Positions 23,493 to 32,103 of a stretch of DNA of 37,411 nt are shown one piece after another. The translations under genes were made by a program, and so were the position numbers. Position 1 is the stretch's first letter. Each line of letters starts with the position of its first letter. Under the pieces are notes generated by a model, which was not told the DNA's origin, ran no database searches, and saw only the letters and a program-made list of their open reading frames with translations. Where the stretch lies: NCBI RefSeq assembly GCF_001039355.2, contig NW_019773607.1:36989-74399 (forward strand), in the 5' to 3' direction. Source of the stretch: Lingula anatina (taxonomy: Eukaryota > Brachiopoda > Lingulata > Lingulida > Lingulidae).

Positions 23493-23625
23493 GTATAGGT
23501 TATGCATTTGAAGGTAGGCATCGGTTGACTGGTGCTGTGAACGTGGCGCAAATTCATTTACATTACACGCTTGTCTGGATTTCAGTTGTCGGTGACGCTC
23601 AATATTTAAAGACAAGGTTGAATCT

Positions 23626-23943
23626 TCAAAGAATTATATTCCATCCAATGTGCATCTTTTTTTTTCATCGGATATATCTTTTATTGTAACCATGTGAAGA
23701 TGGCCAAGTCTTCAAAGACGCAGTATTTAGTCAACTTTGAGGCTAGCTAACGTGCAGCACTCGCTCATATCGAAATTAAATAGTCTCTCCTGCCTCACAA
23801 AATAAATCGTTTTTGTGGACAATACTTACGAGTCTTGCCACAAGAAGATAGTTGAAAGGTTTTAATGATAATCAATAAACCTTTGGTCAAAAAGAATTGA
23901 TACACCGTCATGTAACAAAATTCAAGAAACAGTGCATATTTAA

Positions 23944-23994
<51 letters not shown>

Positions 23995-24149
23995 AACGGT
24001 TAGTCGTTTCAAAATGTCAAGCAACAGTGTTTATCAAATATAAATAAATAAATAAATACATAAAATGGTTAAACGCTCAGTCATCGTTTAAGTTTTCAAT
24101 TATTATTTTCATTTGGTGGGGAAGGGAATCCTAGAGCCCCTGCTGCCCT
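23626..24149. other. Array edge to gene stop; probable 3' UTR and flank of the monooxygenase gene
   Basis: Unique sequence between the array edge and the stop codon of the minus-strand gene. On the minus strand it contains (ATTT)n runs at 23943-23996 and 24040-24059. Candidate poly(A) signals on the minus strand are ATTAAA at 23939-23944 and 23861-23866 and AATAAA at 23680-23685. The transcript end cannot be decided from sequence alone. Confidence 0.5.
23943..23996 (-). repeat. (AAAT)n microsatellite, read as AUUUA repeats in the putative 3' UTR
   Basis: About 13 tetranucleotide units located 154-207 nt downstream of the gene's stop codon. In the minus-strand transcript they give overlapping AUUUA pentamers. 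Confidence 0.8.
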
Positions 24150-24248
24150 CTAGCATTTAGTTCTGGCGTGGTTATAAATATTCACAATCCTCGGCCAAGC
24201 CGGCACGCTCATCAGCTGGTTCTGCGTGAAATACATGGCAAGTGGACC
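24150..24248 (-). CDS. Monooxygenase terminal exon g
   Basis: 99 nt, phase 0, encoding GPLAMYFTQNQLMSVPAWPR... and ending HARTKC-TAG (stop at 24152-24150). The in-frame join after CMK and the GT-AG boundaries support it, but this tail has no recognised domain. The acceptor 'cag' is preceded directly by (ATTT)n. Confidence 0.75.
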   Translation of the reverse strand, partial: GPLAMYFTQNQLMSVPAWPRIVNIYNHARTKC

Positions 24249-27200
24249 CTGAAATAAATAAATAAATAAATAAATAATAATAATAATTATTTGAAGATGT
24301 ACATTAGGCATATGTCAAATCATTGCCGCTGAACCTGGCCAAATGCCACCAAATAGTTTCAAATGATGTTATTTCAAGAAATATTACAGTTGTATTGCAT
24401 TTGTTTTAATGTTTGGACGGAAAATTTCAGCTTACTTCCTGTGGTTTACGAAATGGAGTGAAAGTAAGTACTTCTGTTCGAGAACAATTAGCTAAATATT
24501 CGCTCGGATACATGTATTTGAAGAAGGTGTAGTTTTAAACATTTTTTGCTGCTGGAGAGTTTCAGTTGGTTCATTTGTCATGTGGATTTGAGTAGCGTCG
24601 TGTTAAAAACTAGTGCTAATTAATGTCCGTTACAGAGCATTTACGCCTGCTTTTCAAGAATCATAACTCTTAAAACCCACACCTCTAATTCAGCGTAAAA
24701 CAATCTTAAAGTATTATAATTTCAATCAGCCATCAGTAAAATATGGTATCGAATAAGGCTTTACAAGTGTAAAACACTCCAAATGATATAAATAATATGC
24801 CCACAAGCCAGCAAAAGCAGAACATTTAAAAACCCTACCATAATATTACCAGAACTTTCTTTTGGTCATATAAATTTAATGGTAGCGTTATGATAATATT
24901 TTGTGCTTGCTGGGTAGCATGCGTATGTTACAGGGGTGGATCCAGGAATATTTGAAAGGGGGGTCCGAGGATGCGAAGCCCCCCCCCCCCCCCAAACTGG
25001 GCTTGGGGTTCGGGCCTCGCTGAAGGGCACCGAAAATTTTTGGTATTTTAGAGGGTGTATGATGCCATTTGGTACGGTTTAGAACTATGATTCAGCTAGT
25101 CAAAATTCTAATTACAAGAGTGGACCAAATCGAAGGGAGGGGGGGGGGGAGGGGGTCAGGACCCCCATGACCACCCCCCCTCTAAATCCGCCACTGTGTT
25201 ACTCGGACATACCTTCATGCATACGTGATTGAAGAGTTCCTGTAGCGGCAGATAACACTGGGCGTGGCATACTCTCGACAGGTGACAGTTTGCGAGAATC
25301 TCATTGGATAATGTTGAACTGACTAGGTTTAAAAACGAGGCCACGTCGCATTCGCCTATTCGTCCCGCTGGAAAAATGTTCGATTTGATGTTAAAGACAT
25401 ACTGTGTGAGTTAAATATTTATATGGAGAAAAATAAAATCCTGGAAACTTCATCAATATCCACGACCATCAATGTATACCCTATTTGAAAGTGTTGGGAC
25501 AACTGCGATCTACAGGTTCCAGTATAAACCGGTGTAACAGGAAAGGTAGTCCACTCTGCATTACTTAGAACAGGTGACATTCGTCCCATCTTATAATCCC
25601 AATATCCCGACAAACCCTAACCTGCACTGGGAACCCGGACCTCTATTCCTAGGACTACCATTTCTGTCACACCGGTTTTCGAGCATATCAATGTTTGCGT
25701 GAAAGTATACCCTTTGCAGGGTCGCAGATAATTATGTACACCTTTTAAGTACCATCATTTATCTAGAGACATATTTGTGAATATCTAGAGAAAAATCAAT
25801 TATTGATACTCGTTGGGGATTCGTGCAAATACATGTACTCACTCTTCCTCGCACATTCTCCAGTTTCTAAACTTTGAAACTGTGCGCATTGGTCAAAACG
25901 AGGCACGGCGGGAAAGTAGCTGACGAAAGCGTAGCACATCTCTGCCTAAAATGTCAAGGAAGGAAGGCATGTTACCTATAAACAGAGCACATATAACATG
26001 TATATCGAGACTGCGTGCGATTGATATAAAAACATCATTTTCCTTATAAACCGGCAGGTCGAACACAAGACGTAAATACGAATGTATGTTCAGAATATTC
26101 ATGTAACCTGTGTGCCGCCATTATACTTTTGTGACGCAATCGATACATTTCGTATGTTTAAAAAATTATAATTGAGTAATCCCGGATATGAAAAGATACA
26201 GAAAAGAAACATGATAATCAAACGGCCGCATCTGACTAATCAAAGATCACAGAACTTAAGAGAAATAGAACTTTAAAAAGTTTTAAATTTTAAAAAATGA
26301 AATAAATAAATAAATAAATAAATAATTAAATAAATAAATAAAATGTAACGAAATCAATCACTACACCTCGTCGTCTCAAATAAACGCACAAACGTCTTCC
26401 GAAATTTTAAAATGCTTTTCTTCTAACCTAAACACCAGCCTCTCTATACATGTCCATTTCCTTAAAAAAAAAAAAAAAAAAAAAAAACAGTGTATTTAAG
26501 AATCAATAATAATCAACTTACATCTGTACCAAGCCCAAACAAAGTAGTGTTATACCGCCTCCGGTCTCCGTCCAGCGTGTTGTACCAGCACCGCACAAGG
26601 ACCTCGTCTCCGGGGAGAATCTCCACCGCGGGGTCGTGGACGTGGATGGGCGGGGTCACGTACTGGTATTCGGGGTCTAAAGCGATCACGCGGATAAGTT
26701 TGCCGTTGCGGTACTGCTCCATGGCGCCTGCCGTGGCTGGAAAACATGAAAGGGATCTGGTGTATGTATATACCTACCTGTCTATCTATACAATTAATTC
26801 CCACTGTCAGTGAGGGAGCCAGGTCCCCTTAGGGGTGGGGTATGTGGGGGGGGGCACAAGTACTGTTTTAACGTGTTAGACTTGTCTATTCTCGATATAT
26901 AACTAACTATAAAAGAGGGCAGTTTCACTATAATGAGTAGAACACAGAAATGGATACTAACTTTGATTTATTTCGTTTCGCTCGTTACACTTTTACTTGG
27001 GAGCGGGGTGTGTGTGTGTGTGTGTGGGGGGGGGGGGGGGTAGGTAGGGAGAAAGAACAAAAATATGTATCCCAGAAACTGATAGCGCCCTTTCCCTCCA
27101 GACTTAGGCTTAGGCAAGCTTAGGTAATGCTATCTCAATACATATCTAGATACGGAAGTGGAGCGATTTCCTTGAGTAACCCTCAACATGTAGCTGTATT

Positions 27201-29973
27201 TGTTTACTGTAGAGTTACGTGGGAAATTTGGTCTGAATGGAAGGTCGCATGCACATTAACATCCTTGTCACTAACGTTTGTAGCTGCAAGTATAAACTCC
27301 ATCAAATCTGAATGTTGAAAATGCTTCCTAGTACGTGAGAGTTATTGTAAAATTGAGTAGAAGTCACAGACGGTGTTTTGACTTCAACAGAAAAGAGAAT
27401 GACAAATGACGCTGAACAGAGAGATAGTCTATAAACAAAACGGAAATGGTGCTCTGTTCTCAACAGGTGCTTCGACTTGAAGAGATCTGGAATGGCACAT
27501 GTCGTCGAAAATAGGCTAAAATAACACAGCACAGACTTTGTCTATTCCCTAGGGTTTTGAAACCCTTCAGCTCTGGAAGATAGCAAAAATTTAATAAAAG
27601 AGCCACCTACAGTACTACCGGTTGCGGTAAAATGGGTAGATTAGACATAATTGAACGCAAAAAGACAACAGGCATACATGTATGAGCTAAAGTAATTAGA
27701 GTTTGGGAGAGAGTTAGGCCCTTAGGAATAGGATATATATCTTACAGAGGACATTTGGTTATATGCAGTAACCGAATTGCATAGCGGTAATTCGATCTGA
27801 TAGGCAAAATACCAGAAAGTTAACCGAATCTTACCACTCATATCTATCTTTTACGAAACAATTGTATCCCATGAGTAATTCTCCAGGGATACCGTAATTT
27901 GATAGATCTTGCATGAAGCTATTCATTGCATACGAATATGTTCGTGTTTTTAAGTCTTTGTTGGGTGTAATGTTTGAAGAAATGCCGTCTTGTTCGTGTT
28001 TATTGGAGGCAAAACAAATCTGTAGAACCTCAATTGAAAGCATTTGAACATTTACTGTCGTTACTTGGTTAGGAAGTGACACAGAGAAGGACCATGGGGA
28101 ACTAGACCGTCTTCTTTCCACCGATAGTGAGATATTACTGGCTGCTGAGGTGTTACAGCCATTGAAAGTGTCTACTTTGACAGAATGGAACACATACTGC
28201 ATGACTGCTTCTTACCAGTCTGTTTTTAGCATCTTGATATCTACCTCGCAAAGAGAGAGACGTTCATTTTGCTAAACAAGTAAATAAACAAATACTCAAG
28301 AAAATAAAGAAACACCCTTTTGCCTATATATAATTAATAGACACTTAGCTTTCCACTTCAACGTTAACACCTTTGAATTTTATTAATTTACCAGTACTTA
28401 CCCAAATGATGCATATGTAAGTATGTTCGGGTTAAATAAATTGGGTGTGGGAGTCTTTTCTTCGTGCAGTAAGGCGTACAGCCGCCGTGCTGCTCGTAGT
28501 CACGTGACAGCGGAGGGATCGCCAAGTAGTTCTGACCAAATTGGACGTTCCCAAGGTCGTACTTGCGCAGTCGAGGAGTGTAGTAAATTCGCATTCCGGA
28601 ACTGTCTAAAAGTGAACTTGTGAGAATTAAAAAAATAAACTTTTTCAAACAAATATACATCAGCTGGTTTTCCGCTATTAAAGCTATTGCAAATCAATGT
28701 AAGATAATCAAAAGCTTAGTATTTTTGTCTAATAGTTTCTTTATTTTCTTTAAGACTTCAGCTTCTTTTTTTATTTTTTAAAAATTACATTACAATGAAT
28801 TACATTATCATAGTCCTGATTGCCAGTCTTAGTTGTATCATTAAAGGTCTACTGGTTAAACACCGTTAACTCTATCAGTTTAAAGGGATAATAACTCTTC
28901 GTATGAGATCTACCGGTATATTTCACAATAAAAACATTGTGAATAACTCATAAAAAAAAACTTTCGAGAAAAAAAAAAAAAAACCAGGGACTAACTTTAA
29001 ATGTAAAAATGGATTCGTTATCCATTGGTAAGTATGGGAAAATTGTTGTTTACTCCAGGAAAATTTTGGCCGAAACGAAGAGTTATTATCCCTTTAATTT
29101 TAAGACTTTTTTTATCTTTGAGCTTAAACACAATCCCGTGCCGAACCCATACGAATTTCGCACCCATGTCCGTATCCATCCGTACTACTACTAGTACCCT
29201 ACCTACGTAGTCGCCTCTGAGGTCCGGGTTGTTCCAGTGGATCTGAAGCGACATGTGTCTCATACTGCCCCGGCCAAACTTGGCCCCCGTGTTGTGGTGG
29301 GTACAGATCTGTCCCTCCAACCCCACCGTCCACACTGTTAGCCAGGTCTCGCATTTCAAGTCCTCTGCCCCGCATAGGTGTGGGTCCTGGAGACGAAGAA
29401 TGTGAGTGATATAAAGGCATATATTTATATTACAGCTGGAACAAAATGTAGGTTCTATGAAACATTCGTCCTACCAGCAAACACAGAACGTTTTATAACG
29501 TTACCATGACGTTACCATGGTGATATAAACGTTATGGTAACGTTATATTTACGCTCTGTGCTTGCTGGGCTAATGCCGCTGTGCCCCCCCCCCCCATCTA
29601 TCAGTCACTAACAAGTATGAACAGTAACTATGCTTATAAGTTAAAAAATAATGATGACAATAATAAAATAACCAATATATAATGACTATATAAAATAAAA
29701 TGGGAAATAGGCCATGCACTTTATTTGATGGAATTCGTTATTCTATCAGTTATTTTTTCACAGACATTTACAACTTAATAAAGTAATTGCAATCTGAAGT
29801 GACACATTTTGGGACAAGGCATATCCGATATGTTAATTATAAAAGAGGTCTGTAATTCTTACTCCGGCTGTTACGTCATCTCCGCATGCAAATAAGATCA
29901 TGTGATGCATGACGTCCTTGTTGGCGATGATTGGCTCAAAGGCAACCGCGTGGTACACTTCATCGCTTGGGAC
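24150..29973 (-). CDS. DBH/MOXD1-like copper type II ascorbate-dependent monooxygenase (3' seven exons; 5' end missing)
   Basis: Exons 29973-29863, 29386-29203, 28605-28402, 26736-26522, 25945-25843, 25367-25213 and 24248-24150 join on the minus strand through GT-AG introns with matching phases into 356 residues and a TAG stop. Family features seen, numbered in the partial protein: HHM at 23-25 (first CuH pair), IHWNNP with His87 (third CuH ligand), DSSGMR followed by LRKYD, HMH at 162-164 (CuM pair), PGDEV...C.YNT, and AEMC with Met241 (CuM Met ligand). All six copper ligands expected for the DBH/PHM/MOXD1 family are therefore present. Such enzymes hydroxylate a substrate carbon using ascorbate, O2 and two coppers in the secretory pathway. 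The substrate is unknown: DBH, tyramine beta-hydroxylase and MOXD1 cannot be separated here. No membrane segment or GPI-type tail is visible at the C terminus. The upstream DOMON and signal-peptide exons were not found in the window. Confidence 0.88.
24252..24287 (-). repeat. (AAAT)n/(AAT)n microsatellite forming the last intron's 3' end
   Basis: Read on the minus strand this is (ATT)n(ATTT)n ending in TTTCAG at the exon g boundary. The repeat therefore occupies the place of the polypyrimidine tract. Confidence 0.85.
24808..24913. mobile_element. MITE family C, copy 1 (last intron)
   Basis: 106 bp with TIR-like ends: CCAGCAAAAGCAGAAC at the left, and TTGTGCTTGCTGG at the right, whose complement begins CCAGCAAGCACAA. 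A related element with better ends is at 29474-29568. No clear target duplication. Confidence 0.55.
24931..25196. mobile_element. 266-bp MITE with CAG...CTG ends and 5-bp target duplication
   Basis: The left end CAGGGGTGGATCCAG pairs with the right end CTAAATCCGCCACTG, whose complement is CAGTGGCGGATTTAG, an imperfect TIR. TGTTA flanks it directly on both sides (24926-24930 and 25197-25201). The inside contains C- and G-homopolymers. The ends resemble widespread hAT-like non-autonomous elements, though a 5-bp duplication is not the usual 8. It lies in the last intron just after the 5' splice site of exon f. Confidence 0.75.
25213..25367 (-). CDS. Monooxygenase exon f (Cys-rich C-terminal part)
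   Basis: 155 nt; two bases complete Thr, ends in phase 0 with HVCMK. Six Cys in 51 residues suggest disulfides in a secreted protein. Acceptor aacatttttccag; donor AAG|gtatgt. A MITE begins 17 nt into the following intron. Confidence 0.8.
25527..25677. mobile_element. Foldback/MITE D in the intron between exons e and f
   Basis: The arm AACCGGTGTAACAGGAAAGG... (25527-25552) is inverted at 25652-25677 with 23 of 26 positions matching. The internal sequence is about 100 bp with no coding capacity. The minus-strand open frame 25419-25613 lies mostly inside it and is not a gene. Confidence 0.6.
25843..25945 (-). CDS. Monooxygenase exon e (AEMC, copper Met ligand)
   Basis: 103 nt, phase 0 in, one base out. 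AEMCYAFVSYFPAV carries the Met that ligates CuM in DBH and PHM. Acceptor gacattttag, donor gtgagt. Three further Cys follow in the cysteine-rich tail. Confidence 0.88.
26299..26343 (+). repeat. (AAAT)n microsatellite (intron d-e)
   Basis: About 11 units with one interruption, in the intron between exons d and e. A separate run of A follows at 26465-26487. Confidence 0.85.
26522..26736 (-). CDS. Monooxygenase exon d (PGDEV...CWYNT)
   Basis: 215 nt; two bases complete Ala, ends in phase 0. It encodes MEQYRNGKLIRVIALDPEYQY, then EILPGDEVLVRCWYNT and FGLGTD, typical of the family's second (C-terminal) domain. Acceptor catgttttccag; donor gtaagt. It is noticeably more GC-rich than the surrounding introns. 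Confidence 0.9.
26737..28401. other. Intron between exons c and d
   Basis: 1,665 nt, the longest confirmed intron. It has a (GT)n-(G)n tract at 27008-27040 and, on the minus strand, a 123-codon open frame (28202-27831) of unknown meaning that ends at a donor-like GTAAGA but has an in-frame stop just upstream of its ATG. Nothing else is recognised. Confidence 0.6.
28402..28605 (-). CDS. Monooxygenase exon c (DSSGMR and HMH motifs)
   Basis: 204 nt. The first two bases complete Asp of DSSGMRIYYTPRLRKYDLG. It then reads IPPLSRDYE, a Cys-containing GGCTPYC and ends in TYLHMHHL, which includes the CuM His-x-His. Acceptor cttttag; donor a perfect gtaagt. Confidence 0.9.
28606..29202. other. Intron between exons b and c
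   Basis: 597 nt, AT-rich, with a run of A at 28967-28983. Nothing else is recognised. Confidence 0.6.
29203..29386 (-). CDS. Monooxygenase exon b (IHWNNP motif)
   Basis: 184 nt; starts in phase 0 (DPHLCGAEDLKCETW) and ends with one extra base. It contains W-x-V-G-x-E-G, the family's 'W..G..G' signature, then G-x-x-F-G and IHWNNP. The usual proline-rich stretch between them is replaced by CTHHNTG. Acceptor ttcgtctccag. The donor used is tacgtag|gtaggg because only this one restores DSSG with the next exon. Confidence 0.88.
29474..29568. mobile_element. MITE family C, copy 2 (intron between exons a and b)
   Basis: 95 bp almost-palindromic element. The left end CCAGCAAACACAGAACG matches the inverted right end (CGCTCTGTGCTTGCTGG) with two mismatches, and the inside is built of AACGTTACCATG-type repeats in both directions. 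It shares ends with 24808-24913. Confidence 0.65.
29863..29973 (-). CDS. Monooxygenase exon a (HHM copper motif)
   Basis: 111 nt, phase 0 at both ends. It encodes VPSDEVYHAVAFEPII..., then MHHMILFACG, which carries the two adjacent CuH histidines. The acceptor is ttataacag and the donor GGA|gtaaga. The residue before V lies in an exon not identified, so the gene is 5'-incomplete here. Confidence 0.85.
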
Positions 29974-30936
29974 CTGTTATAAGAGGATGAATGTTAGTTG
30001 CATTTAAATAACACGCGATAAAACACGGGTTTGCACATTGCAAGTATACAACTTATACATGTATTATAGAAAATAAACTCTCTCTCTCCCAAACACACAC
30101 ATACACACGCACAGACACACACAATAATAATAATAATAATAACAATGATGGTACCTATTTTTATCTCACCCCAAAATAAAAAAAGGTGATAAATTGACGC
30201 TAAACGCTCCGAGATGCCTATCCTTATGCTTAGCAAAGAAAAATATAAACGCCAATATTTCGAATTTCTGAGGTTATTTTTAATCAGCATTAATGTAGAT
30301 GCATTATCGAAGAATTAGATGTACGAAAAACCTCATTTCCGGTATCAGGACGATTATAAACCCTTTCAATACCCTTAAGTTTTAAGACGCATTTTTACAG
30401 GTTACAATAAAAGTTTATCTAGACTGATCGTAAATTTCTGACAAGAACACCGTGAACAACTACATGTGGATCGTTTAAGTTGGTGCTACTTTACAAAATT
30501 ATCATGGGTAAAAACAAGGCATTTAAATGATAATGATAGCCTTGAGCAATGATAAACTTGAACATTGCTGCTAAATATCATCTAATACTAAGGGATATAT
30601 CACTTCCGCTAGACTTGTTTAAAATAAAAGATTTGAATGAATTATAAAGAGACAAGCTATGCGATGTTTACTGAATAAACATAATCATACAGTAGATATT
30701 ATATGCATTATAAGAATTACAGGTGGTATTTTGGCAAGTAAAACCAGCACAATGAGACCTTCATTACGCGCTAGTGTAAAGTGCGCTCTTGAGGGTTTAA
30801 CTCTCAAGACATATTTTACTTTTAACATGGAAATATGAATTGTTATTCCAAGTTACGACCCAAGTGGAAATTCTACGTTTCTTGGCGACGCCGAAGAGCA
30901 ACTGAAAACGCAACGTTTTATAAACAAAGTCACATC

Positions 30937-30938
<2 letters not shown>

Positions 30939-30984
<46 letters not shown>
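30939..30984 (+). repeat. (ATT)n microsatellite
   Basis: About 15 units. The poly-tyrosine open frame over it is an artefact. Confidence 0.9.
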
Positions 30985-30986
<2 letters not shown>

Positions 30987-31947
30987 CGTTATAATTTTAA
31001 ATACAAATACTATTGCACTATTTTGATTTGGATAGTGCTAGTTCAAACTTTTTTAACACAGCTCCTCAATCTTGCTTGGAATAGCGATTAATTTCAAGTG
31101 GCAGTATTGGCGTGTCAATCCAGTATGACTAAACAGAGAAGATCAAGCTGAATGAGAGCCGGATTTGCTTTTCTACTATCAAAGTAAGCCAATTAATGCT
31201 CCACAAAGATACCTTAAACGCATTAGCCAAGACACGTACGGCAACGATGAAATCCTGCCGCTTTTTTTGTTAAATTGCATTTCGTGAACTGGGAACTCCA
31301 TTAAGACGTAGGGCAACGTGTCAGTCAGATTTTGTTTTACAGTAAATGAACTCCATTTGCGCGCTGACCCTCGAGTTCTTGAAGTACGGAGAAGAGGGTC
31401 GTGTTACCAGCTGAAGAAAGGCATTAACAAATGGCTCTAGAGATACACCTCGCTTGAATAGCGGATTTGCTTTTTATCTGGTGTTGTCATGTGAGTTTCT
31501 TTTGTGTCCTTTGCATCTGTATGGCATAGATAAAGACACCTCGGTATCAGTAATGTGATAAGTGTTCACTGAACATGCTTTTGTATATAAAGAATCAAAG
31601 CCGGTATCACAAAAGACGGAGTTATGAAGAAAATGATATTTTTCCAATTTATATATATGCCGCTACATGCTTGTGATTACACGTAACTAACACGCCCCGT
31701 TTAGGTTAATGTCACTTGTTCACACCCACATACAGATTAGATATTAATGGATGTTATTAAAATGGCAAATAAGGTCCATGGTAATCTAAATCCGGTCAAT
31801 GTGATAGTGAGACATTTGAAGCAAAGAGTTCAAGGCTAAGCGTCTTTTTGCGTGCTACGCTCAATTGTTCATCTCAGCGTGTGGGCTGATGGATTGGATG
31901 GTTATTAGTGTTGGTTTTTTACTAGCTATTGCTTGGATCTTACCAGT

Positions 31948-31948
<1 letters not shown>

Positions 31949-31998
<50 letters not shown>

Positions 31999-32057
31999 AG
32001 AAGAAGAAGAATTAAGAAAGATAATGATTATATATGCCCCATATACCCCCCTGTATA

Positions 32058-32102
<45 letters not shown>
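31949..32102 (+). repeat. Compound microsatellite (GA)n-(GAA)n ... (GT)n
   Basis: A polypurine tract at 31949-32011 (GA, then GAA) is followed 48 nt later by a pure (GT)21 tract at 32060-32102. Open frames across it on both strands are low-complexity artefacts. Such tracts can form triplex and left-handed DNA. Confidence 0.9.

Positions 32103-32103
<1 letters not shown>

Larger units (their letters stand above)
20834..23625. repeat. Block B, copy 3 (partial, 3' part; right edge of the array)
   Basis: Begins at the equivalent of 8,722 in B1 and follows block B until about 23,625, where similarity stops in the GACAAGGT region. It lacks the last ~700 bp of B1/B2 and any following block A. It closely matches B1 at 20,840-21,180 but is the most diverged copy after 22,590. 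It carries a private 148 bp MITE. Confidence 0.85.

Noticed and set aside
25419-25613. 64-codon minus-strand frame between exons e and f
   Set aside because: Mostly inside foldback element D. Exons e and f already join in phase without it.
31320-31450. Possible upstream monooxygenase exon on the minus strand (contains F-I-Y-C-K)
   Set aside because: The match to the family's T-Y-x-C region is too short, no donor in the needed phase follows, and the frame stops soon after.
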